Positions 36,033 through 44,491 of a DNA stretch of 44,491 bases are shown here, one piece after another. The DNA lies in the NCBI GenBank assembly GCA_022843955.1, contig JALHMQ010000030.1:1-44491 (forward strand), in the 5' to 3' direction. A model generated the notes under the pieces. The model had not been told where the DNA came from. It was given only the letters and a program-made list of their open reading frames with translations, and did no database searches. How positions within the stretch are numbered: position 1 is the stretch's first letter; every line of letters begins with the position of its first letter. This stretch comes from Burkholderiaceae bacterium (GTDB lineage: Bacteria; Pseudomonadota; Gammaproteobacteria; Burkholderiales; Burkholderiaceae_F). A program made the position numbers and the translations under genes.

Positions 36033-36335
36033 ATGATCGACTTCCCCAACTGGTTCGCCGGCACCGTCACCATCGTCGCCCTGATCGGCCTGGGCATCTT
36101 TCTGTATCCGTGGCTGATGCGGCACAAGGGCGGCCACTCTGCGGTCGGCGCGATCACGGTGGTACTGACCTTCGTGTTCTACCTGTTCGATCGCAGCATG
36201 GACACGCCGATCGTCACCTCGTTGCTCATGGCAACGCTCTGGGCCGCGGCACCGGCTGCGGTCGCCCTGTTCCTGCACCGCATCTACCAACGCAGCCACC
36301 CGGAGGACGCCGACGACGGCGCTGCACCCACCTGA
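36033..36335 (+). CDS. Small three-helix membrane protein of unknown function
   Basis: The 100-residue product has three hydrophobic segments (about 8-28, 38-54 and 60-83), with a HKGGHSAVG loop between the first two, and an acidic C-terminus. Codon use is like the neighbours. The ATG at 36033 immediately follows an in-frame GTG (36030), and either could be used. It converges with the TlpA-like gene, ending 3 bp from it. I do not recognise a family. Confidence 0.6.
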   Translation: MIDFPNWFAGTVTIVALIGLGIFLYPWLMRHKGGHSAVGAITVVLTFVFYLFDRSMDTPIVTSLLMATLWAAAPAAVALFLHRIYQRSHPEDADDGAAPT

Positions 36336-36338
36336 GAG

Positions 36339-36881
36339 TCAGCTGGCGAGCAGGTGATCCAGGCGTTCTTGCAGGTCGCGGAAGTTGGTGTGGCCGACGT
36401 AGGTGCGCACGATATGACCCTCCTGGTCCAGGAGGAACTTGGTCGGCGTGACCTCGGTCTGCTCGAACGCCCGCGCCACCGCACCTGACGGATCCACCGC
36501 GACCTCGAACGGAAGCCTGCGCCGCTGGGCGAAGTCGACCACCAGATCCGGCCGGTCGTGCCTCATCGCCACCGCGATGGTCCTGAGGCCGCGCGGCGCA
36601 TTGCGCTGGTGAAAGTCAATCAGGACCGGCATCTCTTCGAGGCACGGCGCGCAGGTGGTCGACCAGAAATTCATCAGGACCACCCGCCCACGCAGGTCGA
36701 CCGTGCGCGGCTGGGTGCCGTTGATCAGCGTGATGGGCACATCGGGCGCCGGGCGCCGACGGCTGGCGAAAAACGGCAGTGCGCCGAGCGCCACCGTGAG
36801 GGCGATCGCGCTGCCACCCAGGCCCATGATCCAGCGACGCGTCCGGCGCACGGAGAGATCTGACGGAACATCGTTGGGCAT
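36339..36881 (-). CDS. TlpA-like membrane-anchored thioredoxin
   Basis: The 180-residue product has an N-terminal basic segment with one membrane helix (about 20-42), which would anchor it in the periplasm. A thioredoxin fold follows, with active site STTCAPCLEEMP and the cis-proline region EVTPTKFLL. This is the TlpA/ResA/CcmG class that reduces disulfides in the periplasm, for example in cytochrome c maturation. No cytochrome gene is nearby, so the partner is unknown. The ATG at 36881 is preferred to a start 30 bp upstream. Confidence 0.9.
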   Translation of the reverse strand: MPNDVPSDLSVRRTRRWIMGLGGSAIALTVALGALPFFASRRRPAPDVPITLINGTQPRTVDLRGRVVLMNFWSTTCAPCLEEMPVLIDFHQRNAPRGLRTIAVAMRHDRPDLVVDFAQRRRLPFEVAVDPSGAVARAFEQTEVTPTKFLLDQEGHIVRTYVGHTNFRDLQERLDHLLAS

Positions 36882-36969
36882 GCAGACACCGCGAACGTGA
36901 GGGACCGGCAAAGCGTAGCGTCCTTCCCATGAGCGATGATTCAGGGATTACACGATGCTGGAGATAACG

Positions 36970-37707
36970 ATGACCGACTTTGCATTCGAGGTGCTGCGCG
37001 ACCGCGTCGGCGCGCAACGCCGCACGCTGCTGCGGGCGGGCGGCGGCCTGCTGCTGCTGGCGACAATCGCGCAGGCCCGCGCGCAGAGCCTGTCCGCCCT
37101 GACCCAGAAGGACGCCACGGCTGGCGTGCGCGCGGCGCTGGAGCGTGGCGCCAATATCGCCGTCGATTTGCTCGGACGCACCGACGGCTTCTGGGGCAAC
37201 GACCTCGTGCGCATCCCGCTGCCCGACTGGCTCAAGCGCGGCGAGAGCGCGCTCAAGCTGCTCGGCCGCGGCCGCGACGTGGACGAGTTGAAGGTCGGCA
37301 TCAACCGCGCCGCCGAGCAGGCGGTGCCGCAAGCGCGCACGCTGCTCGTCAATGCCGTCAAGTCGATGAGCGTGCAGGACGCCAAGGCGATCCTCTCCGG
37401 TGGCGACAACTCGGTCACCACCTTCTTCGCCGACCGCACCCGCAAGCCGCTGGGCGAGAAGTTCCTGCCCATTGTCACGAAGGTGACCGACAAGATCGGC
37501 CTGGCGCAGCAATACAACAAGCTCGCCGCGCAAGGCGAGTCACTGGGCGTGGTCAAGCCCGAGCAGGCACGGGTGCAGACCTACGTGACCGGCAAGGCGC
37601 TGGACGGCCTGTACCTGATGATCGGCGAGGAAGAGAAGAAGATCCGCCAGGACCCGGTGGCCGCTGGCAGCGAAATCCTGAAGAAGGTGTTCGGCAGCCT
37701 GCGTTAG
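36970..37707 (+). CDS. DUF4197 protein with twin-arginine-like signal
   Basis: The 245-residue product has a signal region with QRRTLLRAGGGLLLLATIAQARA, resembling a twin-arginine leader. The mature part is the helical DUF4197 domain, recognisable from VGINRAAEQAVPQA, NSVTTFFADRTRKPLGEKFLPIV and TGKALDGLYLMIGEEEKKIRQDPVAAGS. Function unknown. GGAG at 36960-36963 is correctly spaced for ATG 36970, whereas an ATG at 36955 would place it inside the gene. It converges on the M48 protease gene 11 bp away. Confidence 0.88.
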   Translation: MTDFAFEVLRDRVGAQRRTLLRAGGGLLLLATIAQARAQSLSALTQKDATAGVRAALERGANIAVDLLGRTDGFWGNDLVRIPLPDWLKRGESALKLLGRGRDVDELKVGINRAAEQAVPQARTLLVNAVKSMSVQDAKAILSGGDNSVTTFFADRTRKPLGEKFLPIVTKVTDKIGLAQQYNKLAAQGESLGVVKPEQARVQTYVTGKALDGLYLMIGEEEKKIRQDPVAAGSEILKKVFGSLR

Positions 37708-37718
37708 GCCGCGGCTCG

Positions 37719-39761
<2,043 letters not shown>

Positions 39762-39867
39762 GGCACGGCTCGATGTAGAAGGCACGGGCAGGAGCGGACC
39801 ACCATGGCCGATGCTCCTGCCCCAGAGGCGGCGCGGGCGCCGTGGCGCCCGACCCGCCGCACGCTCC

Positions 39868-40455
39868 TCAGAACTGCACGCGCACGGCCTGGCGCTCGTC
39901 GGCGCTCTCGGTCGCCTGCAGCAGCTCGGCCGCGGTAAAGCCGAACATGCCGGCCAGCACGTTGCTGGGGAACTGCTGGGTGGCGGTGTTGTAGGTCATC
40001 ACCGAGTCGTTGAACGACTGGCGCGAGAACGCGATCTTGTTCTCGGTGCTGGTGAGTTCTTCCGACAGCTGCATCATGTTCTGGTTGGCCTTGAGGTCCG
40101 GATAGGCCTCGGCCAGCGCAAACAGCTTCGACAACGCGCCGGTGAGCGCACCCTCGGCACTCATCAGGCCCTGCATGGCGGCCGGATTGCCCGGATTGGC
40201 GGCCGCGGCGGCATTGGCCGTCACCGCCGTGTTGCGCGCCTTGATCACCGCCTCGAGCGTCTCGCGCTCGTGCTTCATGTAACCCTTGGCGGTCTCGACC
40301 AGGTTGGGAATCAGGTCGTAGCGACGCTTGAGCTGCACGTCGATCTGCGCGAACGCATTCCTGAACCGGTTGCGCAGGTCCACCAGCCGGTTGTAGGCAC
40401 CGATGGCCCAGAACACGACCACCGCGATCAAGCCGAGAAAGATCAGCCAGCCCAT
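39868..40455 (-). CDS. lemA: LemA family protein
   Basis: The 195-residue product has an N-terminal membrane helix (about 2-20), then the LemA core: YNRLVDLRNRFRNAFAQIDV, LKRRYDLIPNLVETAKGYMKHE, and later AYPDLKANQNM. The predicted topology is a long helical bundle facing the periplasm or outside. It is the first gene of a LemA-M48 operon. A good promoter-like pair lies upstream on the minus strand at 40551-40578. Function of the family is not settled. Confidence 0.95.
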   Translation of the reverse strand: MGWLIFLGLIAVVVFWAIGAYNRLVDLRNRFRNAFAQIDVQLKRRYDLIPNLVETAKGYMKHERETLEAVIKARNTAVTANAAAAANPGNPAAMQGLMSAEGALTGALSKLFALAEAYPDLKANQNMMQLSEELTSTENKIAFSRQSFNDSVMTYNTATQQFPSNVLAGMFGFTAAELLQATESADERQAVRVQF

Positions 40456-40550
40456 GACGATGTCCTCTCACCCAGACACACCGGACAAGACGCGCCGCCG
40501 CACAGACCGGCAAAGACGCTCGACCGACGCCGGGGTCGATCGAGCGGCGC

Positions 40551-40578
40551 ACTATAAGAAAATGCGCCGCACACGCAA
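40551..40578 (-). promoter_or_regulatory. Predicted promoter of the lemA-M48 operon
   Basis: On the minus strand TTGCGT (40573-40578) and TATAGT (40551-40556) are separated by 16 bp, close to the sigma-70 consensus. The transcript would have a leader of about 90 nt to the lemA start. The -35 box overlaps the AAGGAG ribosome binding site of the divergent DUF3253 gene. Confidence 0.45.
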
Positions 40579-40593
40579 GGAGTTTCTTGGACG

Positions 40594-40875
40594 ATGAAGG
40601 CAGCCGATGAGCCGACTGACGAGGCGATCGCGCAGGCGATCGAGGCCCTGCTGCGGGCGCGCACGGCGGGCGCGTCGATCTGTCCGTCGGATGCCGCGCG
40701 GTCCTTGCGGCCGGATGGATGGCGGCCGCTGATGCCGGCCATTCGTCGCGTGGCCGCGACGTTGGCGCGCCAGGGCCGGCTGCGGATCACCCAGGGCGAG
40801 CGCGAGGTGAGCGTGCAGGAGATCGACGCGCAGCGGCTGCGCGGGCCGATCCGACTGCGCCGCCCTGCAAGCTGA
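40594..40875 (+). CDS. DUF3253 protein
   Basis: The 93-residue product is a predicted winged-helix-like small protein of DUF3253: an N-terminal helix with AIAQAIEALLRART, SICPSDAARSLRPDGWRPLMP, then RRVAATLARQGRLRITQGER. The SICPSDAAR segment is typical. An AAGGAG lies 11 bp before ATG 40594, slightly far but acceptable. It is divergent from lemA and its function is unknown; a DNA-binding role is conceivable from the fold but unproven. Confidence 0.88.
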   Translation: MKAADEPTDEAIAQAIEALLRARTAGASICPSDAARSLRPDGWRPLMPAIRRVAATLARQGRLRITQGEREVSVQEIDAQRLRGPIRLRRPAS

Positions 40876-40933
40876 CCCGCACCGCACGGTGGACCATGCG
40901 CCCGCGCACTCGCAGCAGGCAGGGGCCGCGAGG

Positions 40934-41569
40934 TCACTTGCGTTGCGATGCGGGCGGCGGCACCGACTGGCTCTTGATCGCCTCCCATTCCTCGTTGGTC
41001 AGGTAGTCGAACAGCTTGATCACCTGGCGTACGCCGTCGGTGCGGCTGGCCGTGCGCGCCGCCAGTTCGCCCTCGGACTCGCTCACCCGCCCCATCAGGT
41101 AGACCACGCTGCGCCTCACCGTGACGCTGAGCGCGCTGGTGGGCACGTTCTCCTCGCGCAGCATGGCGGTGCGCACCTTGGCCGAGATCGCGGTGTCGTT
41201 GTTGCGGTTGGCGGTGGACGACAGCATGCCCACGTACAGCTCGTTGGCCACCACGCGCACGTTCTCCTGCCCGGCGGCGAGCCGCTCGGCCTCGGCCTTG
41301 TCGGCCTCGCTCGCCACTTCGCCCGTCAGCAGCACGCGACGGTTGTAGCTCTTGACGAAGACATTGCTCTTGGTGTCGTCGCTGAAGCGCTTGGCGAGCG
41401 CGCGATCGACACGCCGCTCGATCGTCTCGTCCTCCAGCTGGATGCCGACCGACCGGCGGTCGGTGGCCATGAAGCCGCCGACCACCGCGCCACCGACGAT
41501 CAGCGGCGCACATCCTGCCGCCGCCGCCATCACACCGACCAGTGCCAACGCTCGCATTGCCTTGTTCAT
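40934..41569 (-). CDS. Lipoprotein with two BON domains (DolP/YraP-like)
   Basis: The 211-residue product has a lipoprotein signal ending AAAAGC (Cys near 20) and a short glycine-rich linker, then two BON domains. The first covers about 46-110 (DDTKSNVFVKSYNRRVLLTGEV) and the second about 125-190 (VPTSALSVTVRRSVVYLMGRV). This is the YraP/DolP architecture, an outer-membrane lipoprotein important for envelope integrity. A GGGAG lies before the ATG at 41569. It is third in a minus-strand run after the LppC-like gene and yraN. Confidence 0.92.
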   Translation of the reverse strand: MNKAMRALALVGVMAAAAGCAPLIVGGAVVGGFMATDRRSVGIQLEDETIERRVDRALAKRFSDDTKSNVFVKSYNRRVLLTGEVASEADKAEAERLAAGQENVRVVANELYVGMLSSTANRNNDTAISAKVRTAMLREENVPTSALSVTVRRSVVYLMGRVSESEGELAARTASRTDGVRQVIKLFDYLTNEEWEAIKSQSVPPPASQRK

Positions 41570-41658
41570 GCTGCTCCCTCGTTCTCGGATCGTGTTGGTT
41601 GACTCACCCCGCGTCGCGCGCAGGTGCGTCTGTGAGAGTTGTGCCTGCCCCGACAAGT

Positions 41659-42075
41659 TCACTCGTCGGCGCTGAAGGCATCGCGAATCCACTCGATGGC
41701 GCCGCTGCCGTCGGCGGTGACCACGTCGAAGCGGCACGGCGGCCAGCCGGCCGCGCGGCCACCGCGCGCCTGCCCGCCATAGGTCTGCAGCAGCCAATGC
41801 TGGGCGGCGCGCACCAGCCGCCGACGCTTGAACAGATCCACGCTGGCGCCGGCGCCACCGAACCGGGCGCTGCTGCGCAACCTCACCTCGACGAACAGCA
41901 GCGTGCCGGCCTGCTGCGCGACGATGTCCAGCTCGCCCTCCGGATAGCGGGCGTTGCGCGCGACGATCGTGCAGCCATGTGCGCGCAGATGGACGCAGGC
42001 TGCCTCCTCGGCCGCGTCGCCGGCGCGCTGGCGCGGCGTGCGCGGACCGACGGCCGCACGGCGGCGCAGCGTCAT
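41659..42075 (-). CDS. yraN: YraN family (UPF0102) endonuclease-like protein
   Basis: The 138-residue product matches the UPF0102/YraN family, which has a predicted Holliday-junction-resolvase-like nuclease fold. The key acidic and lysine residues are in RYPEGELDIVAQ and LLFVEVRLR (E-x-D and E-x-R/K). Biological role remains uncertain. The ATG overlaps the stop of the upstream LppC-like gene (ATGA at 42072-42075). The first 15 residues are basic and variable. Confidence 0.9.
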   Translation of the reverse strand: MTLRRRAAVGPRTPRQRAGDAAEEAACVHLRAHGCTIVARNARYPEGELDIVAQQAGTLLFVEVRLRSSARFGGAGASVDLFKRRRLVRAAQHWLLQTYGGQARGGRAAGWPPCRFDVVTADGSGAIEWIRDAFSADE

Positions 42076-43280
42076 CGCATCGTCCCCAGCCCCAGCTGCT
42101 CGGTGCGCAGGTCGATCCGCTGCACCACGCCTTTGCGAAATACCGCGAAGCTCGGGCGCCGATCGACACGCGCGCTCAGACCACGGTTGACCAGCAGTTC
42201 GCCGGTCACGCCATCGAGGGAAAACTCGGTGTGTCCGGCGGCCCACGGCATGGCCAGCCGGAAGGCATCGATGCCGAGCGCATACAGGCGCTGCAACTCC
42301 GCCGACAACGCCTTTTCAGGACGCGCAAACACCATGACCGCCGGATGATCGGGCTCGAGCAGCCAGGGCGAGTCGACGAAGCGCACGCCATCGAGCTCCG
42401 GTGCCAGCAACGCCCCTTCTGCGCCGCCCAGGTTGACGAGCGAGGTGGCGAACAACGGCACCTGCGGGATCAGGCGAGGGCGCACCATCGCGGCTTCGCG
42501 TGCATCGAGCGCGAGAAACACCGCCTCGGGTTCGAGGCGGAACACGCGATCACCCAGCGCCAGCAGGGCGTCGTAGCGGTGCACGGTATCGATCACGGTG
42601 ACGCGCTCGCCCGCCTCGTGCAACGCCGCCTGGAAGGCAGCCGAGGCGCGGCGCGCCAGCGATCCGTCGCCGGCCAGCAGCACGAAGCGCGGTGTCAGGC
42701 GGGTGGGTGCGCCAGACGGCGGCGCCAGCATCGCCAGTGCCGATCGCACCACCATGCGCGCCTCCTGCTCAACGCTCAGGCCAAAGGTCAACAACGTCGG
42801 GCCCGCCAGCGCGTCATTGTCGGGCAGGCTCAGCGTGATCAGCGGCAGCCCGACCTCGGCCTGCATTGCGATGTTCACTTGCGCGCGCGTGAGCGGACCC
42901 ACCACCACCTGCGCACCGCGCTCGCGCGCCGCTTGCAGGGCGCGCAGGACCTGGGCCGGGCGCTCGTCGTCGATCTCGATCACCTGCACCACCACCTCGG
43001 GATTCGCCGCGGCGTGCGCAGCGAAGAAGCCCTGGCGCACGATGTCGGCCGCGCGCGCGAACGGGGTGGCGGCGCCCGGCAGCAGCAGGGCCACCGTCAA
43101 CGGCCGCGGGGGCGGCGCCGGTGGCGGCGGCCGGGCGGGCACTGCCGGCACGGTGGCATCCGGCGCGACCAGCGGCGGCGCCGGGTTTGCGGTGGCCTGC
43201 GCACTCACCCACAATGGCCACAGCAGCGCTGCCGCGGCGGCGAGCAGACAAACCAACGCGTGAACGGATCGCAGCAGCAT
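42072..43280 (-). CDS. Penicillin-binding protein activator-like (LppC/LpoA) protein
   Basis: The 402-residue product has a signal sequence (about 1-28, ending VSAQA), a proline-rich linker (to about 60), and then a periplasmic-binding-protein-like domain with LTVALLLPG, GFFAAHAAANPEV, GPLTRAQVNIAM and PLITLS, as in the C-terminal half of LpoA. It has neither the lipobox cysteine nor the N-terminal helical-repeat domain of E. coli LpoA. It may activate a bifunctional penicillin-binding protein by analogy, but this is inferred. The start (ATG 43280) shares bases with the ATG of divergent rsmI. Confidence 0.88.
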   Translation of the reverse strand: MLLRSVHALVCLLAAAAALLWPLWVSAQATANPAPPLVAPDATVPAVPARPPPPAPPPRPLTVALLLPGAATPFARAADIVRQGFFAAHAAANPEVVVQVIEIDDERPAQVLRALQAARERGAQVVVGPLTRAQVNIAMQAEVGLPLITLSLPDNDALAGPTLLTFGLSVEQEARMVVRSALAMLAPPSGAPTRLTPRFVLLAGDGSLARRASAAFQAALHEAGERVTVIDTVHRYDALLALGDRVFRLEPEAVFLALDAREAAMVRPRLIPQVPLFATSLVNLGGAEGALLAPELDGVRFVDSPWLLEPDHPAVMVFARPEKALSAELQRLYALGIDAFRLAMPWAAGHTEFSLDGVTGELLVNRGLSARVDRRPSFAVFRKGVVQRIDLRTEQLGLGTMR

Positions 43281-44193
43281 GGACAGGGGTGAGGTGGGTG
43301 CGCGTTGGCTCGAAGCCAGCGGCGCAGCGGCGCAGGACTGGCCCGCCGCATTGTATGTAGTGGCCCTGCCGATCGGGAATGCCGCCGACATCACGCTGCG
43401 CGCGTTATGGCTGCTCTCTTCGGCTGATGCCGTGTTTGCGGAGGACACGCGTGTCACGCGCAGCCTGCTCGACCGCTATGGCATCCGTCCGGCGGCACTG
43501 CTCGCAGCGCATGCCCACAACGAACAGGCGGCCGCGCAGGCCATCGTCGCCAGGCTGGCCACCGGCGAACGGGTTGCCCTGGTGTCCGACGCCGGCACGC
43601 CGGCGGTGAGCGACCCCGGCGCGCGCATCGTGCAGGCAGTGCGCAACGCGGGGCAGCGCGTGGTGCCGCTGCCGGGCGCCAGCAGCGTCCTGGCTGCCTT
43701 GGCCGCCAGTGGCCTGGGCGAAGCCGGCTTCGCCTTCATCGGCTTCCTGCCGACCGGGGCGCGCGAGCGCGAGCGCGTGCTGCGCGCTGCCGCAACACGT
43801 GAACAGGCGAGTGTGCTGTTCGAAGCGCCTCATCGGATCAGCGCGACCGCGCAGGCGCTTGCCGATGCGCTGCCGCCCGACCGCCTGGTCGCCGTCGGGC
43901 GCGAATTGACCAAGAAGTTCGAGTCGATCGACCTGGTGCCGGCGGCAGGTTTGCCCGCGTTCATCGGCGCTCAGGCGCAGCGCGGCGAGTACGTGCTGGT
44001 GGTCGATGCCAACGCTGCCGCGCCCGTCGCAACTATCGAGCTCGACGATGCGACCCGCGGCTGGCTCGCCGCGCTGGCAACCGAGTTGCCGGCGGCACGC
44101 GCCGCCGCGGTCGCGACCAAGGCGACCGGCCTGCCGCGCGCAGCGTTGTATCGTGAGCTGACTGCACTGCGTGGCGAGCGCACCGATGACTGA
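43279..44193 (+). CDS. rsmI: 16S rRNA 2'-O-methyltransferase RsmI
   Basis: The enzyme methylates the ribose of C1402 in 16S rRNA using SAM. The 304-residue product has the tetrapyrrole-methylase fold with LYVVALPIGNAADITLRAL, AEDTRVTRSLLDRYGI, SDAGTPAVSDPG and PLPGASSVLAALAASGL, then FEAPHR. About 24 residues precede the first strand, so the true start might be GTG 43294 rather than ATG 43279. It is divergent from the LppC-like gene with essentially no intergenic space, a frequent arrangement in betaproteobacteria. Confidence 0.95.
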   Translation: MDRGEVGARWLEASGAAAQDWPAALYVVALPIGNAADITLRALWLLSSADAVFAEDTRVTRSLLDRYGIRPAALLAAHAHNEQAAAQAIVARLATGERVALVSDAGTPAVSDPGARIVQAVRNAGQRVVPLPGASSVLAALAASGLGEAGFAFIGFLPTGARERERVLRAAATREQASVLFEAPHRISATAQALADALPPDRLVAVGRELTKKFESIDLVPAAGLPAFIGAQAQRGEYVLVVDANAAAPVATIELDDATRGWLAALATELPAARAAAVATKATGLPRAALYRELTALRGERTDD

Positions 44194-44239
44194 TCGACCC
44201 CGGATCGCACCGGCACCGCGTCGCTTGCGCGTGGCCGCG

Positions 44240-44293
44240 TGTTCCGCATGTTCCGCATGTTCCGCAAGTTCTGTGAGTTCCGCGTATTCCGCG
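44240..44293 (+). repeat. 9-bp tandem repeat
   Basis: Six consecutive 9-mers lie after rsmI: three perfect copies of TGTTCCGCA (44240-44248, 44249-44257, 44258-44266) and three variants (44267-44293). An open frame from ATG 44186 to 44416 passes through it, overlapping the rsmI end, but shows no protein-like features beyond the repeat. Confidence 0.75.
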
Positions 44294-44419
44294 CGCCGAG
44301 CACCGGACCCAGTCAAACCGACCACGCGTTCCAACGCCCGCCGACCTACTGCTGCGGCACAGGGCACCGCGGAGCGCCGCCGCAGCATGCACGCGCGCGT
44401 CGAAAGGGGCCGCTGACCG

Positions 44420-44491
44420 ATGCCTGCCGTCCAACCGCTTCGCCCTGCGCTCGTGCGCACGCTGCCATTCGTGCTGCTGCTCGCGCTGTCC
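44420..44491 (+). CDS. Start of an exported protein, cut by the window end
   Basis: From ATG 44420 the 24 codons visible encode a basic N-terminus and a hydrophobic core (RTLPFVLLLALS) as in a Sec signal peptide. A purine-rich AAAGGGG lies about 10 bp upstream. Nothing more can be said, as the frame runs off the window. Confidence 0.45.
   Translation, partial: MPAVQPLRPALVRTLPFVLLLALS

Noticed and set aside
44186-44416. A 76-codon plus-strand frame overlapping the end of rsmI
   Set aside because: Its sequence is Ser/Ala/Cys repeat from the 9-bp microsatellite followed by Arg/Pro-rich low complexity, with no domain.
44194-44491. RNase P RNA (rnpB) next to rsmI, as in many proteobacteria
   Set aside because: None of the conserved rnpB blocks (for example GAGGAAAGTCCGG or ACAGAGTA) is present in the spacer before the window ends.

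Overview
The window is very GC-rich with strong G/C preference at third codon positions. Its conserved gene pairs are of a kind I associate with betaproteobacteria, most likely Burkholderiales: a penicillin-binding-protein-activator-like gene, yraN and a BON lipoprotein divergent from rsmI; yjcH-actP followed by a DUF294 protein and a DnaQ-like exonuclease; an NDUFA9-like protein, a GST and cca; and a pteridine-reductase-like SDR, folB and ttcA. I name no genus, because no rRNA or other marker is present. No tRNA, rRNA, CRISPR array, insertion sequence or phage gene was seen.

Layout. 1-300: the broken 3' end of a large ATPase-type transcriptional regulator. 451-6544: mostly housekeeping genes (ilvA, yqhA-like, pirin, DUF4112, a CBS-pair protein, metC). 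6936-17363: the accessory core. It holds a BTAD/SARP-like regulator with an AAA ATPase and a long helical-repeat tail, flanked by three large lipoproteins with poly-Gly linkers and 1, 3 or 6 cysteine-free Ig-like domains, ending in RCC1-type (two) or SBBP-type (one) propellers. 17429-19334: a probable frameshifted remnant, a periplasmic ClpP-like (COG3904-like) protein and an orphan lipoprotein. 19443-26817: minus-strand folate/tRNA-thiolation operon, divergent midA-like gene, DUF2905, then the NDUFA9-GST-cca-DUF3303 operon. 27141-35256: hemerythrin-like protein, exonuclease, DUF294 protein, actP, yjcH, slt. 35321-41569: 5-formyl-THF cyclo-ligase, small membrane protein, TlpA-like thioredoxin, DUF4197, M48 protease, LemA, DUF3253, BON lipoprotein. 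41659-44491: yraN, LppC-like gene, rsmI and the start of an exported protein.

The most interesting signal is a promoter module found three times (8580-8612, 11987-12019, 14319-14351). Each copy has two GTAAC half-sites 11 bp apart and a TAG-containing -10-like element at exactly the same distance. The copies precede the BTAD/SARP-like regulator itself and the two lipoprotein genes after it. This is the geometry described for Streptomyces SARP activators. It suggests an autoregulated SARP-type switch controlling modular surface lipoproteins in a Gram-negative bacterium, which I consider the best candidate here for an undescribed system. The binding and the function are inferred; the repeats and their spacing are read directly.
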